A DNA stretch of 64,000 nucleotides from Sporanaerobacter acetigenes DSM 13106 (GCF_900130025.1 NZ_FQXR01000002.1:62001-126000), one strand, 5' to 3'. Counted from the first letter of the stretch, positions 1 to 10,308 are shown. Made by a program: numbers and translations. The notes: generated by a model from the sequence alone, not told the origin.

Positions 1-31
1 AACCCTGATTGTATATATACTATAAAGTTTT

Positions 32-1285
32 TCAAATATCTGCTATATCATTTCTATATTTCATTCCTTGGAAATAGATTTTCCCTATCCCATTATAAAC
101 CTTTTTTCTTGCCTTTTCAAAATTTTCTCCAAGACATGTAACAGAAAGAACTCTTCCTCCATCTGTCAAAAGCTTCCCATTCACTATTTTAGTTCCATTG
201 TGAAAAAGAATCAACTCTTTATCTAAATTTTCTACTCCAGAAATTTCTTTTCCCTTTTCATATTTTTTTGGATACCCCTCCGACGTAGCTACTACTGTTA
301 CACAACATTTATCTGACCACTTTAAATCTTCTTTTCTAATAGTTCCATCTATAGTCTTCTGGAATATATCCGCTATATCACTTTCAAGCCTAGGAAGTAC
401 TACTTCTGTTTCAGGATCTCCAAATCTTACATTGAATTCCAATACTTTTGGCCCATCTTCTGTAAGCATAAGTCCTATAAATAAAATTCCTTTATAATCA
501 ATACCTTCTTCTTCCAATCCTATTTTTATATTTTGAAGAACAGTTCTATCTATTTCTTTAAGAATATCTCTAGTCAAAGCTGGATTTGGTGAAAAACATC
601 CTACCCCTCCTGTATTAGGACCTAAATCTCCATCATATATCTTTTTATAATCTCTAGCACTCTCCAAAGGAATAATCTTCCCATTGGACACAAGACAAAG
701 CAAAGAAGTTTCTATTCCTGTTAAAAATTCTTCTATAATAATATTTTCCCCAGCAGAACCAAATACTTTTTCACTCATCATATCTTTTATAGACTTTTTA
801 GCTTCTTCTTCTGACTGACAAATGACTACTCCCTTTCCTAAACAGAGTCCATCAGCTTTTATAACTAATGGATATAAAAATTCGTCAAGGCCCTTTAAGG
901 CTTCCTCTAGATTTTTAAAGCTCCTATACTTTCCTGTAGGAATGTGGTATTTTTTCATAAATTCTTTTGAATATATTTTACTTCCCTCAAGAATAGCTCC
1001 TTCCATTCTAGGCCCAAATATTCTCAAACCTTCTTCCTCAAATCTATCAACAATTCCAGATACCAATGGATCCTCTGGACCTACAACAGTTAAGTCTATA
1101 CTATTAGTCTTTGCAAAACTCAAAAGAAGTTCTATATCTTTAGGATTTATATTTACATTTTCCGCTATACTACTAGTACCTCCATTTCCTGGAGCACAAT
1201 ATATTTTACTTACTCTTTTGCTTTGAGCTAATTTATAACACAAAGCATGTTCTCTTCCTCCACTACCTATAACTAAAACTTTCAA
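32..1285 (-). CDS. purD: phosphoribosylamine--glycine ligase (GAR synthetase)
   Basis: Joins phosphoribosylamine to glycine with ATP to make GAR, the second step of IMP synthesis. The 417-residue length is normal for PurD. The N-terminus reads VLVIGSGGREHAL, the family's glycine-rich signature, and the ATP-grasp core contains PEDPLVSGIVD, IKADGLCLGKGV and VLEFNVRFGDPETEVVLPR, all characteristic of GARS. It is the last gene of the pur operon, starting 26 nt after purH. Only about 30 nt lie between its stop and the window edge, so its terminator is not visible. Identification rests on family motifs I can read directly. Confidence 0.97.
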   Translation of the reverse strand: MKVLVIGSGGREHALCYKLAQSKRVSKIYCAPGNGGTSSIAENVNINPKDIELLLSFAKTNSIDLTVVGPEDPLVSGIVDRFEEEGLRIFGPRMEGAILEGSKIYSKEFMKKYHIPTGKYRSFKNLEEALKGLDEFLYPLVIKADGLCLGKGVVICQSEEEAKKSIKDMMSEKVFGSAGENIIIEEFLTGIETSLLCLVSNGKIIPLESARDYKKIYDGDLGPNTGGVGCFSPNPALTRDILKEIDRTVLQNIKIGLEEEGIDYKGILFIGLMLTEDGPKVLEFNVRFGDPETEVVLPRLESDIADIFQKTIDGTIRKEDLKWSDKCCVTVVATSEGYPKKYEKGKEISGVENLDKELILFHNGTKIVNGKLLTDGGRVLSVTCLGENFEKARKKVYNGIGKIYFQGMKYRNDIADI

Positions 1286-1311
1286 ATATATCCCTTCTTT
1301 CTCATAAGTTT

Positions 1312-2844
1312 TTAGTGTTTGAAATGTCTCATGTGAGTAAATACCATGGCAATTCCAGCTTCATCTGCTGCCTGTATAGATTCTTCATCTCTAATAGAAC
1401 CTCCAGGTTGAATAACCGCAGTAACTCCTACCTTTGAAAGAGCATCTATAGAATCTCTAAAAGGGAAAAATCCATCCGATGCAATGACGCTTCCCTTTAC
1501 CTTTTCCATGCCATGTTCTATAGCCTGATCTACAGCCCATATTCTATTTACTTGCCCCATGCCAATGCCTATAGTTCCACCATCTTTAGCTAATACTACT
1601 GAATTGGATTTAGTATTTTTTACAGCTTTCCAAGCAAAAAGCAAATCCTTCATTTCTTCTTCTGTTGGTTTTCTTTTAGTGACAATTTCCAATTCATCTT
1701 GAAGAAGCATCTTGTCTCTTTCTTGAATCAATATACCACCTAATACCTTTTTTACATCCCAAGATTTATAATCATTTTTCATAATATGATCTAATTTAAG
1801 TATTCTTATATTTTTCTTTGAAGATAGTATTTCCAGAGCTTTCTCTGTATATGAAGGAGCTATGACTATTTCTATAAATATTTCATTTATAAGCTCTGCA
1901 ACTCTCTCATCTAATTCTCTGTTTGCTGCTATTATTCCCCCAAATATAGATACTTTGTCACATTCATAAGCTTTTTTATAAGCCTCATAAATATCTTTTC
2001 CACTTCCAATACCACAAGGATTTGTATGTTTAACCGCTACCACTGTTGGTTCCTCATATTCCTTAAGTATTTCCAATGCTCCATTGGCATCATTTATATT
2101 GTTGAAAGACAATTCTTTTCCATGAAGTTTTATAGATCCGGCAATAGTACCTTGAACGTTTCCTACCTCTCTATAAAAAGCTGCCCTTTGATGAGGATTT
2201 TCTCCATATCTCAATTCTTCTTTTCCCTCAAAAGTCATACTAAGTTTTTCAGGAAATTCCACATTATCTATTTCATTGAAATAATTTGAAATAAGGCTGT
2301 CATAATGACTTGTATATTCAAATACTTTTCTTGCCAAATGTCTCCTTGTTTCTAATGTGGTTTGTCCATTGTTTTCTAATTCATTGAGAACTTTTTTATA
2401 ATCTAAAGGATCTACAACTACTGTCACATATTTATAATTTTTAGCTGCTGCTCTAATCATAGAAGGTCCGCCAATATCTATATTTTCTATTATCTCTTCA
2501 TGACTGACTCCTTCTTTATTTACTGTTTCCTTGAAAGGATATAGATTGTTGACTACTAAATCTATAGGACTTATATGAAGTTTTTCAAGAGTTGCTAAAT
2601 GGCAACTATTATCTCTTATATGAAGTATTCCACCATGAATATTTGGATGAAGAGTTTTCACTCTTCCATCAAAAGCTTCAGGAAATCCTGTTATATCTTG
2701 AATATCTATTACATTTATGCCTTCCCCTTCAAGAACCTTTTTAGTTCCCCCAGTAGATATTATCTCCCAACCTAAAGAAACTAATTTCCTTGAAAATTCT
2801 ACAATGCCACATTTATCCCAAACACTGATTAAAGCTCTTTTCAC
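1312..2844 (-). CDS. purH: bifunctional AICAR transformylase/IMP cyclohydrolase
   Basis: Carries out the last two steps of IMP synthesis: formylation of AICAR with 10-formyl-THF, then ring closure to IMP. The 510-residue protein has the N-terminal MGS-like cyclohydrolase domain ([31 protein letters not shown]) and the C-terminal transformylase domain with KHTNPCGIG and the end motif [12 protein letters not shown]. It begins 4 nt after the purN stop, so translation is probably coupled. Nothing is missing relative to the family. Confidence 0.97.
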   Translation of the reverse strand: MKRALISVWDKCGIVEFSRKLVSLGWEIISTGGTKKVLEGEGINVIDIQDITGFPEAFDGRVKTLHPNIHGGILHIRDNSCHLATLEKLHISPIDLVVNNLYPFKETVNKEGVSHEEIIENIDIGGPSMIRAAAKNYKYVTVVVDPLDYKKVLNELENNGQTTLETRRHLARKVFEYTSHYDSLISNYFNEIDNVEFPEKLSMTFEGKEELRYGENPHQRAAFYREVGNVQGTIAGSIKLHGKELSFNNINDANGALEILKEYEEPTVVAVKHTNPCGIGSGKDIYEAYKKAYECDKVSIFGGIIAANRELDERVAELINEIFIEIVIAPSYTEKALEILSSKKNIRILKLDHIMKNDYKSWDVKKVLGGILIQERDKMLLQDELEIVTKRKPTEEEMKDLLFAWKAVKNTKSNSVVLAKDGGTIGIGMGQVNRIWAVDQAIEHGMEKVKGSVIASDGFFPFRDSIDALSKVGVTAVIQPGGSIRDEESIQAADEAGIAMVFTHMRHFKH

Positions 2845-2848
2845 AATA

Positions 2849-3475
2849 TCACCTCATTATGATTACTTTTCTTCCATCTAACAATATTTTCCCATCACAA
2901 AAGTATTTTACTGCTTCAGGAAGTATTTCATGTTCTACTTTCAAAACTCTTTCCTTCAAAGACTCTACCGTATCATCATCCTTCACCTGTACTATTCTTT
3001 GAAGTATTATAGGACCTGTATCTGTACCTTCATCTACAAAGTGAACTGTAGCTCCAGAAAATTTCACACCATATTTAAGAACTTCTCTGTGAACCCTTTC
3101 TCCATAATATCCACTGCCGCAAAAACTAGGTATCAAAGATGGATGTATATTTATAATTCTTCCCTTATATTCTGTGACAAATTTCTTTGATAGTACCTTT
3201 AAATACCCTGCCAGTACCACCAGTTCTATATCTCTATTTTTAAATTCTTCTATTATAGCATCATTGTATTCTTCTTCTGTAGAATACTTTTTTCTATCCA
3301 TCCAAATAGCATCTATACCTTCTCTTTTTGCCCTTACAAGACCATAGGCATCTTTTTTATTTGAAAGGACCAAGGATATTTCTCCATTTATGTATCCATT
3401 TTTTACTTTATCTATGATGCATTGAAGATTGGTACCACCACCTGAAATTAAAACTCCTATTTTTACTGGTTGCAT
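2849..3475 (-). CDS. purN: phosphoribosylglycinamide formyltransferase (GART)
   Basis: Transfers a formyl group from 10-formyl-THF to GAR. The 208-residue length is typical. Motifs seen: [11 protein letters not shown] near the N-terminus, [11 protein letters not shown], the catalytic [10 protein letters not shown] region and the conserved [17 protein letters not shown]. The ATG overlaps the end of purM by 13 nt and has an upstream AGGAGAAA ribosome binding site within the purM end, so the two are translationally coupled. Folate-dependent route, not the formate-dependent PurT. Confidence 0.97.
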   Translation of the reverse strand: MQPVKIGVLISGGGTNLQCIIDKVKNGYINGEISLVLSNKKDAYGLVRAKREGIDAIWMDRKKYSTEEEYNDAIIEEFKNRDIELVVLAGYLKVLSKKFVTEYKGRIINIHPSLIPSFCGSGYYGERVHREVLKYGVKFSGATVHFVDEGTDTGPIILQRIVQVKDDDTVESLKERVLKVEHEILPEAVKYFCDGKILLDGRKVIIMR

Positions 3476-4497
3476 AAGATTATTTTCTCCTCTTTTCTCT
3501 GAATTTCTCCAAGAAATACTCCTTTCTCACCTTTTGCCTTTAAAAAATTCATGACACTATCAGCTTCAGTACTATCTACGGCAAATACCATTCCTATTCC
3601 CATATTAAATGTAGAGTACATTTCGTCTCTCTCAATTTTTCCACACTGTTCTATTAAGCTAAATATATAAGGAGTTTCTATAGCCTCGATATTCACAACA
3701 GCTGTAAGTCCTTCTGGCAACATTCTAGGTATATTTTCATAAAATCCTCCGCCAGTTATATGACTTATTCCCTTTATATTGAATTTTTTTATCAAATCAT
3801 ACATTAGATTTGTATATATTCTAGTAGGCTTTAATAGTTCTTCTCCTAATGTGGATTGAAATTCACTGAAATATTTATCAAGACTTATCTTTTCTTTTTC
3901 GAAAAATACTTTTCTCACAAGTGAATAGCCATTGCTATGAATTCCACTAGAAGATAGTCCTATGAGAACATCTCCTTCTTGTATTTTAGAACCATCTATT
4001 ATATCTTTTCTATCTACTACTCCTACTCCAAATCCTGCAATATCATATTCTCCATCCGCATAAAATCCAGGCATTTCTGCAGTTTCTCCACCGATCAGTG
4101 CACATCCCGCCTTTACACAACCATTGGCTACACCTTCTACAATACTTGCCATTTTCTCTGGAATTAATTTCCCTGTAGCTATGTAATCAAGGAAAAATAA
4201 CGGTTTCGCTCCTTGACACAATACATCATTTATACACATGGCCACGCAATCTTCCCCTATAGTATTATGTTTATCCATCATGAAGGCAATCTTTAACTTT
4301 GTTCCTACTCCATCAGTTCCAGATACAAGAATTGGCTCATTGTACTCTGAAGTATTTAGTGCAAACAATCCCCCAAATCCACCTATATCCGATACAACAC
4401 CTTCTATATAAGTACTCTTTATGAATTGCTTTATCATACTGACTTCTTTGTATCCTGCTTCTTTATCTACTCCAGAATCCTTATATGTCAATTTCAT
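3463..4497 (-). CDS. purM: phosphoribosylformylglycinamidine cyclo-ligase (AIR synthetase)
   Basis: Cyclises FGAM to AIR with ATP. The 344-residue protein starts MKLTYKDSGVDKEAGY, the standard PurM beginning, and holds the ATP-binding VSGTDGVGTKL motif, the CVAMCINDVLCQGAKPLFFLD block and ALIGGETAEMPG. It lies between purF (20 nt upstream) and purN (13 nt overlap). Full length and apparently intact. Confidence 0.97.
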   Translation of the reverse strand: MKLTYKDSGVDKEAGYKEVSMIKQFIKSTYIEGVVSDIGGFGGLFALNTSEYNEPILVSGTDGVGTKLKIAFMMDKHNTIGEDCVAMCINDVLCQGAKPLFFLDYIATGKLIPEKMASIVEGVANGCVKAGCALIGGETAEMPGFYADGEYDIAGFGVGVVDRKDIIDGSKIQEGDVLIGLSSSGIHSNGYSLVRKVFFEKEKISLDKYFSEFQSTLGEELLKPTRIYTNLMYDLIKKFNIKGISHITGGGFYENIPRMLPEGLTAVVNIEAIETPYIFSLIEQCGKIERDEMYSTFNMGIGMVFAVDSTEADSVMNFLKAKGEKGVFLGEIQRKEEKIILCNQ

Positions 4498-4516
4498 AGT
4501 TTTTCTCCTCTCCTAT

Positions 4517-5863
4517 TTAATTTTTGTGTATATCCATAGGATATATTCCATTTAAACATCCAGTACAATATACTCCTTCTTCTCCTGTTCCCTTTATGAG
4601 GTCTTTAAGTGAAAGATACTCAAGGGAATCTGCTCCTATACTTTCTCTTATTTCTTCAATAGATTTTTCCACAGCTATTAGATTCTTTTTTGTAGTATCC
4701 AATCCAAAATAGCAAGGATCCATTACAGGTGGAGAAGCAATTCTTAAATGAACTTCTTTAGCTCCTGCACTTTTTAGCATTCCCACTATTCTTCTCATAG
4801 TAGTCCCCCTAACTATTGAATCATCTACAAGAACTACCCTTTTCCCTTCAACATTTTCCTTTAATACATTTAATTTTAACCTGACTCCTTGTTCTCTGAG
4901 TTCTTGAGTAGGTTCTATAAAAGTTCTTCCTATATATTTGTTTTTTATAAGGCCTTCTGCATAAGGTATCCCTGATTGTTCCGCATAGCCAATAGCCGCA
5001 ACTGTTCCTGAATCTGGTGCAGAGATAACTATATCCGCCTCTGCTGGACTAGCCTTAGCTAGAAGTTTTCCCGCTTCCCTTCTTGCAAGATATACACTGA
5101 CTCCATCAATTTTGCTATCAGGCCTTGCAAGATATATAAATTCAAATATACAAAACTTTTTATCATATATTTTTTCGCTTTTTATGCTTTTTATTTTTCC
5201 ATCTTTTATGACTACCATTTCTCCAGGTTCTACATCTCTAAAAAATTCAGCTCCTATAGTATCTAATGCACAAGTTTCCGAACTCAATATATAATCTTTC
5301 CCAAGCTTTCCTATACAAAGAGGCCCCATTCCATAGGGATCTCTCACTCCAATGAGTCTATCTGTAGTCATGAGTATCATAGTATAGGAACCTTTTATAC
5401 TCTTTAATGCATTTACAATGGCCATTTCTATATCATCTTTGTGAAATCTTGCTATCAAATTTGCTACAACTTCTGCATCTGTATCTGTAGCAAATATAGT
5501 TCCCTCGTCTTCTAATTTTTCTCTGATTTCCTCAGCATTTATTATCTTTCCACTACTTGAAATAGCTAAAGCTCCTTTTTTATATCCTACTACCAAAGGC
5601 TCTGCATTTATGCTATTGGGTTCTCCATTGGTTCCATACTTTACATGAGCTACCCCAACATTTCCTCGAAGTCTATTTATGATTTCTTCAGAAAAAACTT
5701 CATGAGCCAATCCCAAATCCTTATGATAATCTATAAAACCATTATTGTTCACTGCCATTCCTGAACTTTCTTGTCCTCTATGTTGTAGAGCATATAAGCC
5801 ATAATAAAGTATTTTTGAAATATCTCTGTTCTCTGTATCATATATTCCTATTATTCCGCACAT
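4517..5863 (-). CDS. purF: amidophosphoribosyltransferase
   Basis: Makes phosphoribosylamine from PRPP and glutamine, the committed step of purine synthesis. The protein begins MCGIIG, so the nucleophilic cysteine is exposed by removing only the initiator Met; there is no propeptide like the 11-residue one in Bacillus subtilis PurF. The C-terminal PRTase domain has the PRPP loop VVLVDDSIVRGTT (about residues 345-357). A late CTGCLNG motif and upstream cysteines fit the Fe4S4-containing Bacillus-type enzymes, which are oxygen sensitive (family knowledge). Starts 4 nt after purE. Confidence 0.97.
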   Translation of the reverse strand: MCGIIGIYDTENRDISKILYYGLYALQHRGQESSGMAVNNNGFIDYHKDLGLAHEVFSEEIINRLRGNVGVAHVKYGTNGEPNSINAEPLVVGYKKGALAISSSGKIINAEEIREKLEDEGTIFATDTDAEVVANLIARFHKDDIEMAIVNALKSIKGSYTMILMTTDRLIGVRDPYGMGPLCIGKLGKDYILSSETCALDTIGAEFFRDVEPGEMVVIKDGKIKSIKSEKIYDKKFCIFEFIYLARPDSKIDGVSVYLARREAGKLLAKASPAEADIVISAPDSGTVAAIGYAEQSGIPYAEGLIKNKYIGRTFIEPTQELREQGVRLKLNVLKENVEGKRVVLVDDSIVRGTTMRRIVGMLKSAGAKEVHLRIASPPVMDPCYFGLDTTKKNLIAVEKSIEEIRESIGADSLEYLSLKDLIKGTGEEGVYCTGCLNGIYPMDIHKN

Positions 5864-5867
5864 TTTT

Positions 5868-6350
5868 TTATCTCCTTCTCACCTTTTCATCCATTTTTTC
5901 AACTTCTTCAGATATTTCCTCTTTATATTCCTTGAGCTTCTCTCTTAAGTTTTCATATTTTATAGATAGCATTTGAACAGCCAATATTCCTGCATTTTCT
6001 CCTCCATTTATAGCTACTGTAGCAACAGGAACTCCCTTTGGCATCTGTACTGTAGAAAGGAGGGAATCTAATCCATCCATAGTAGAGGATTTCACAGGAA
6101 GACCTATAACTGGCAGTGTAGTCACTCCTGCAATGATTCCCGCTAGGTGAGCAGCCTTTCCTGCCACTGCAATGATGACTTCTATACCCTTTTCCTCAGC
6201 AGAACTAGCAAAATCCATGGCTGTAAATGGAGTCCTATGAGCCGATATAACTCTAACTTCATATTCAATCTGAAACTTCTCTAAAATACCAATCGTTTTG
6301 TCTACCACTTCTTTATCCGATATACTTCCCATAACAATAGCAACTTTCAT
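5868..6350 (-). CDS. purE: N5-carboxyaminoimidazole ribonucleotide mutase (class I PurE)
   Basis: Interconverts N5-CAIR and CAIR. From the ATG at 6350 the protein is 160 residues and begins KVAIVMGSISDKE, with the SAHRTP motif and AGKAAHLAGIIAG, all standard PurE. I chose this start because AGGAGGG lies 6 nt upstream. The open frame runs 28 codons further upstream into the purL end, but that stretch is not family-like. No purK or purC is found nearby, so the CO2 route and the next step must be encoded elsewhere. Confidence 0.95.
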   Translation of the reverse strand: MKVAIVMGSISDKEVVDKTIGILEKFQIEYEVRVISAHRTPFTAMDFASSAEEKGIEVIIAVAGKAAHLAGIIAGVTTLPVIGLPVKSSTMDGLDSLLSTVQMPKGVPVATVAINGGENAGILAVQMLSIKYENLREKLKEYKEEISEEVEKMDEKVRRR

Positions 6351-6383
6351 AAATATCCCTCCTGTGTTGGCTCCGCCAAAATT

Positions 6384-6415
6384 TTTCATATAAGTCCGAG
6401 AAGACTTATATGAAA
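6384..6415 (-). promoter_or_regulatory. intercistronic hairpin between purL and purE
   Basis: A perfect 13-bp inverted repeat (TTTCATATAAGTC / GACTTATATGAAA, 6-nt loop) covers the purL stop codon and precedes the purE ribosome binding site. It is followed by only a weak T stretch, so it more likely stabilises or processes the mRNA, or attenuates weakly, than acts as a full terminator. Function inferred. Confidence 0.5.
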
Positions 6416-9400
6416 TACCCAATTCCTGCTTCAAATATCTTCTGATCTTTTTCTCCAGGGATGTTTTTGCAGATATTTTCTCCCATTCTTTCTGAATGAC
6501 CCATTTTTCCTAATACTCTTCCATCAGGGCTAGTGATTCCTTCTATTGCCTCTACTGAACCATTAGGATTTATACCTACATATTGAGTAGCTATTTGTCC
6601 ATTTTCTATGAGAATAGACAATTGTTTTTCATCTGCTATAAATCTTCCTTCCCCATGAGAAACAGGTATTGTATGAATATCTCCTACCTTTGTATTGTTG
6701 AACCAAGGTGATAAATTGGAAACAACCTTTGTATTGACCATAGTAGAAACGTGACTTCCTATTTTGTTGAAAGTAAGAGTCGGTGAATCACAATCTATAT
6801 CTCTTATTTCTCCATAAGGTAAAAGTCCAAGCTTTATGAGAGCCTGAAATCCATTACATATTCCAAGCATAAGTCCATCTCTGTTTTTTAGAAGATTCAT
6901 CACTGCTTCGCTTATATATGGGTTTCTAAACACCGTAGCTATAAACTTTCCTGACCCTTCAGGCTCATCTCCTGCACTAAACCCACCTGGGATAGCTATT
7001 ATTTGGGATTCATTTATAAGCCTTACTATCTCACTAATAGAATAGTTTATATCTTTACTATTTAAATTTCTGAATACAAAAGTTTCTACCACACCTCCAG
7101 CCTTTTCAAAAGCATTTTTTGTATCCCATTCACAATTTGTACCTGGAAATACCGGTATAAAAACCCTAGGCTTTCCAATGCTCAATTTCTTATGAATCTT
7201 GTTTCCTTTCTTGTATTCTATACATCTTGGCACTTCTTTCACTTCTTCCGTGAAAGGAAATACATCTTTAAGAGGTTCTTCCCACTTTTCAATAAGTTCA
7301 TCTAATTGTATTCTCTCTTTAAGAACTTCTATATATTCACCATCTACAGTAGTACCAAGTATTTCATAATTTATTCCACTTAACAATGCATCTACATTTT
7401 CATTTTCATCTATTTCAATTAAAATAGAACCATGCTTTGGAACGAAAATTTCATTTAAAACTATTTTCTCATTGAAAACAAATCCAATCTTATTTCCAAA
7501 AGCCATTTCACTTACACATCTAGCTATACCACCGTATTTAATAGTATTGGCTGAAAGTATTTTATTCTTCCCTATCAATTCATTTATTCTAGTATAATTT
7601 CTATCCAATTCTTCAAAATCTGGCATACCCTTTTCATCTATTGCAATTGGCACAAGTACTACAAAACTTCCGCTCTTTTTAAACTCTGGTGAAACAATTT
7701 TACTTGCCTTTCCCACATTTACAGCAAAACTTATAAGAGTTGGCGGAACATTTAGATCTTTAAAAGTTCCTGACATACTGTCTTTTCCACCGATACTTGG
7801 TATAGACAATTTCTTTTGAACTAAATAAGCACCTAAAATTGCATTAAAGGGCTTTCCCCACTTTTTATCATCTTCACCTAGCTTTTCAAAATATTCTTGG
7901 AATGTAAGTCTTGTATTTTTATAATCTCCACCCAATGCCACAATTTTTCCTATAGAATCAATAACAGCATACATTCCTCCATGGAAAGGACTCCATTTTG
8001 AAATTTGAGGATCAAAACCATAAGTCATTATAGAACAAGTATCTGTTTCTCCACTATAAACAGGGATTTTCCCTGCCATACCATCTACAGGTGTAAGTTT
8101 ATATTTACCTCCAAAAGGCATAAGAACTGTTCCAGCACCTATAGTATTGTCGAATTTTTCCACCAACCCTTTTTGACTACAAGTATTTAAACTAGCCATA
8201 TTTAAGATAAAAGCTTCTTTTATATTGTCTAAGTTTTCTTCTACATTATTTGGTACAGTTTGAAAATAATTTTTGTTCCTTGGCTCTTCTACAAATACCT
8301 TTGTCTTTTTTCTGACTCCATTGGTATCTAAAAATTCTCTACTTATATCTACTATATTCTTTCCTCTCCACTTCATAGTGAGCCTACCATCTTCTGTAAC
8401 TTCTGCTACAACTGTCACTTCAATATTTTCAGCTTTTGCATATTCTTTAAACTTATCTAAATCTTCTCTATCTATGACAACTGCCATTCTCTCTTGAGAT
8501 TCAGAAATAGCAATTTCTGTTCCATCTAATCCTTCATACTTTTTAGGCACTTTATCTAAATCTATATCTAATCCATCAGAAAGCTCTCCAATAGCTACAG
8601 AAACTCCTCCGGCACCAAAATCATTACATCTTTTAATCATCTTCTTTACATTTTCATCTCTGAAAAGTCTTTGAATCTTTCTCTCTATTGGAGGATTTCC
8701 CTTCTGAACTTCTGAACCACAAGTATATATAGATTCTTCATCATGTTCTTTAGATGAACCTACTGCTCCACCTAGTCCATCTCTTCCAGTTCTTCCACCT
8801 ACCAGCAAAACTATATCTCCAGGTTTTGGAATCCCTCTTATGACACTTTCCTTTGGACTGGCCCCAATGACTGCTCCAACTTCCATTCTCTTGGCAATAT
8901 AATTTTCATCATATATTTCCCTTACATATCCTGTTGGAATTCCTATTTGATTTCCATAAGAACTATATCCCTTCATCGCCCCTATAGTTATCTTTCTTTG
9001 AGGCAATTTCCCAGGAAGTGTATTTTCAATTTTTTCTCTTGGATCTCCACTTCCTGTTATTCTCATAGCCTGATATACATATGCTCTCCCAGAAAGAGGA
9101 TCTCTTATAGCTCCTCCAAGACAAGTTGCTGCTCCACCAAAAGGCTCTATTTCCGTTGGATGATTGTGAGTTTCATTTTTAAACATCAAAAGCCATTTTT
9201 CATTTTCTCCATCCACATCCACATCTATTTCAATACTGCAAGCATTTATTTCTTCTGATTCTTCTAAATCGTCAAGAAGTCCTTTTTTTACAAGTTCTTT
9301 TTTCTCTATAGTTCCCATATCCATAAGACAAACAGGCTTTTCCTTATCCCCATATACAAAATTTTTAGATTTTAAATATTCCTTAAAAGCCTCTTCAAAT

Positions 9401-10143
9401 ATTTCTCTATAGAAACCCTCTTCAAATTTTACATCTTTAATACTAGTCATAAAAGTTGTATGTCTACAATGATCCGACCAATAAGTATCTATTACTTTTA
9501 ATTCTGTAATACTAGGATCTCTCTTTTCCTCAAGTTTAAAATACTCTTGACAGTATTTTAAATCTTCAACGTCCATGGCAAATCCTATTTTTTCTCTTAA
9601 AGCTTCAAGTTCTTCAGGGCTTTTTTCTATGAATCCATCTACTATTTCTACATCTTGAGGTTCATCCCACTTAGTATCTAGTGTGATCATATCCAAAGAA
9701 ACCTCTCTGGACTCTACAGGATTTATATAATAATTCTTAACTTTTTCTAATTCCTCTTTATTTATATCTCCCTCTAAAACTACTATCTTTGAAGTAGTTA
9801 TTTTATAGCCGTTCTTTCCTGTAAGTATTTCTAAACATTGAATTGCCGAATCTGCTCTTTGATCATATTGTCCTGGCAAATATTCCACTCTAAAAAAATA
9901 ATCACTTTCATTTATAGGAAATGTCTCTTCATAGACCATATCTACATTAGGCTCTGAAAAAATAGTGTTTACTGCTCTTTCATAGTCTTCCTTAAGTATA
10001 TTTCCTATTTGATAGTGATTTAAAATTCTAACTTTTTTAAGCCCAAATATATTAAGATTTTCTCTCAAATCCCTCAAAAGTTGTTTTGCTTCTATATTGT
10101 ATCCTTCTTTTTTCTCAACGAACAATTTTCTTATATTCTCCAC
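6406..10143 (-). CDS. purL: phosphoribosylformylglycinamidine synthase, large single-chain form
   Basis: Converts FGAR to FGAM using glutamine and ATP. At 1245 residues it is the long form that fuses a PurS-like N-terminal part, two PurM-like synthetase halves (TYWSDHCRHTTF, ETHNHPTEIEPFGGAATC, GGRTGRDGLGGA) and a C-terminal class I glutaminase domain with the nucleophile motif MLGICNGFQ and catalytic PVSHGEGRF. The start is GTG at 10143, supported by AGGAGGGG 8 nt upstream. First gene of the operon, which is unusual since purE often leads. Its stop lies in the purL-purE hairpin. Confidence 0.97.
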   Translation of the reverse strand: MENIRKLFVEKKEGYNIEAKQLLRDLRENLNIFGLKKVRILNHYQIGNILKEDYERAVNTIFSEPNVDMVYEETFPINESDYFFRVEYLPGQYDQRADSAIQCLEILTGKNGYKITTSKIVVLEGDINKEELEKVKNYYINPVESREVSLDMITLDTKWDEPQDVEIVDGFIEKSPEELEALREKIGFAMDVEDLKYCQEYFKLEEKRDPSITELKVIDTYWSDHCRHTTFMTSIKDVKFEEGFYREIFEEAFKEYLKSKNFVYGDKEKPVCLMDMGTIEKKELVKKGLLDDLEESEEINACSIEIDVDVDGENEKWLLMFKNETHNHPTEIEPFGGAATCLGGAIRDPLSGRAYVYQAMRITGSGDPREKIENTLPGKLPQRKITIGAMKGYSSYGNQIGIPTGYVREIYDENYIAKRMEVGAVIGASPKESVIRGIPKPGDIVLLVGGRTGRDGLGGAVGSSKEHDEESIYTCGSEVQKGNPPIERKIQRLFRDENVKKMIKRCNDFGAGGVSVAIGELSDGLDIDLDKVPKKYEGLDGTEIAISESQERMAVVIDREDLDKFKEYAKAENIEVTVVAEVTEDGRLTMKWRGKNIVDISREFLDTNGVRKKTKVFVEEPRNKNYFQTVPNNVEENLDNIKEAFILNMASLNTCSQKGLVEKFDNTIGAGTVLMPFGGKYKLTPVDGMAGKIPVYSGETDTCSIMTYGFDPQISKWSPFHGGMYAVIDSIGKIVALGGDYKNTRLTFQEYFEKLGEDDKKWGKPFNAILGAYLVQKKLSIPSIGGKDSMSGTFKDLNVPPTLISFAVNVGKASKIVSPEFKKSGSFVVLVPIAIDEKGMPDFEELDRNYTRINELIGKNKILSANTIKYGGIARCVSEMAFGNKIGFVFNEKIVLNEIFVPKHGSILIEIDENENVDALLSGINYEILGTTVDGEYIEVLKERIQLDELIEKWEEPLKDVFPFTEEVKEVPRCIEYKKGNKIHKKLSIGKPRVFIPVFPGTNCEWDTKNAFEKAGGVVETFVFRNLNSKDINYSISEIVRLINESQIIAIPGGFSAGDEPEGSGKFIATVFRNPYISEAVMNLLKNRDGLMLGICNGFQALIKLGLLPYGEIRDIDCDSPTLTFNKIGSHVSTMVNTKVVSNLSPWFNNTKVGDIHTIPVSHGEGRFIADEKQLSILIENGQIATQYVGINPNGSVEAIEGITSPDGRVLGKMGHSERMGENICKNIPGEKDQKIFEAGIGYFI

Positions 10144-10163
10144 AGTGGCCCCTCCTCTATGCT

Positions 10164-10308
10164 AATTTGAATTATCTATAAATATAATATCAATATTGTT
10201 TATAATAGTCAATGGATAATTTGAATATTATTTTTTATTGTTTACTATGTAATGAACATTATGTGAATTTTGTTTATTGCTGTTTTGTATATCATGAATA
10301 ATTTGAAT
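10164..10308. promoter_or_regulatory. three copies of AATTTGAAT around the pur promoter (candidate operators)
   Basis: The nine bases AATTTGAAT occur at 10164-10172, 10218-10226 and 10300-10308, all in the same orientation; copies 2 and 3 share the longer ATAATTTGAATA. Copy 1 lies just downstream of the transcription start, copy 2 directly upstream of the -35 box. The spacing (54 and 82 bp) and placement fit operator sites of a pur regulator. The sequence differs from the Bacillus PurBox (CCGAAC core). The rest of 10144-10539 holds an A/T-rich inverted repeat near 10316-10347 and the divergent promoter. Confidence 0.45.
10184..10212 (-). promoter_or_regulatory. promoter of the pur operon
   Basis: On the minus strand TTGACT (10212-10207) and TATTAT (10189-10184) are separated by exactly 17 bp; each hexamer matches the sigma-A consensus in five of six positions. 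Transcription would begin near 10177, leaving a leader of only about 35 nt, too short for a purine riboswitch. Control is therefore more likely by a DNA-binding protein (see the flanking repeats). Confidence 0.7.

Noticed and set aside
822-1226. 134-codon plus-strand reading frame inside purD
   Set aside because: It lies opposite a full-length PurD with all motifs, has no ribosome binding site and looks like antisense of an A+T-rich gene.
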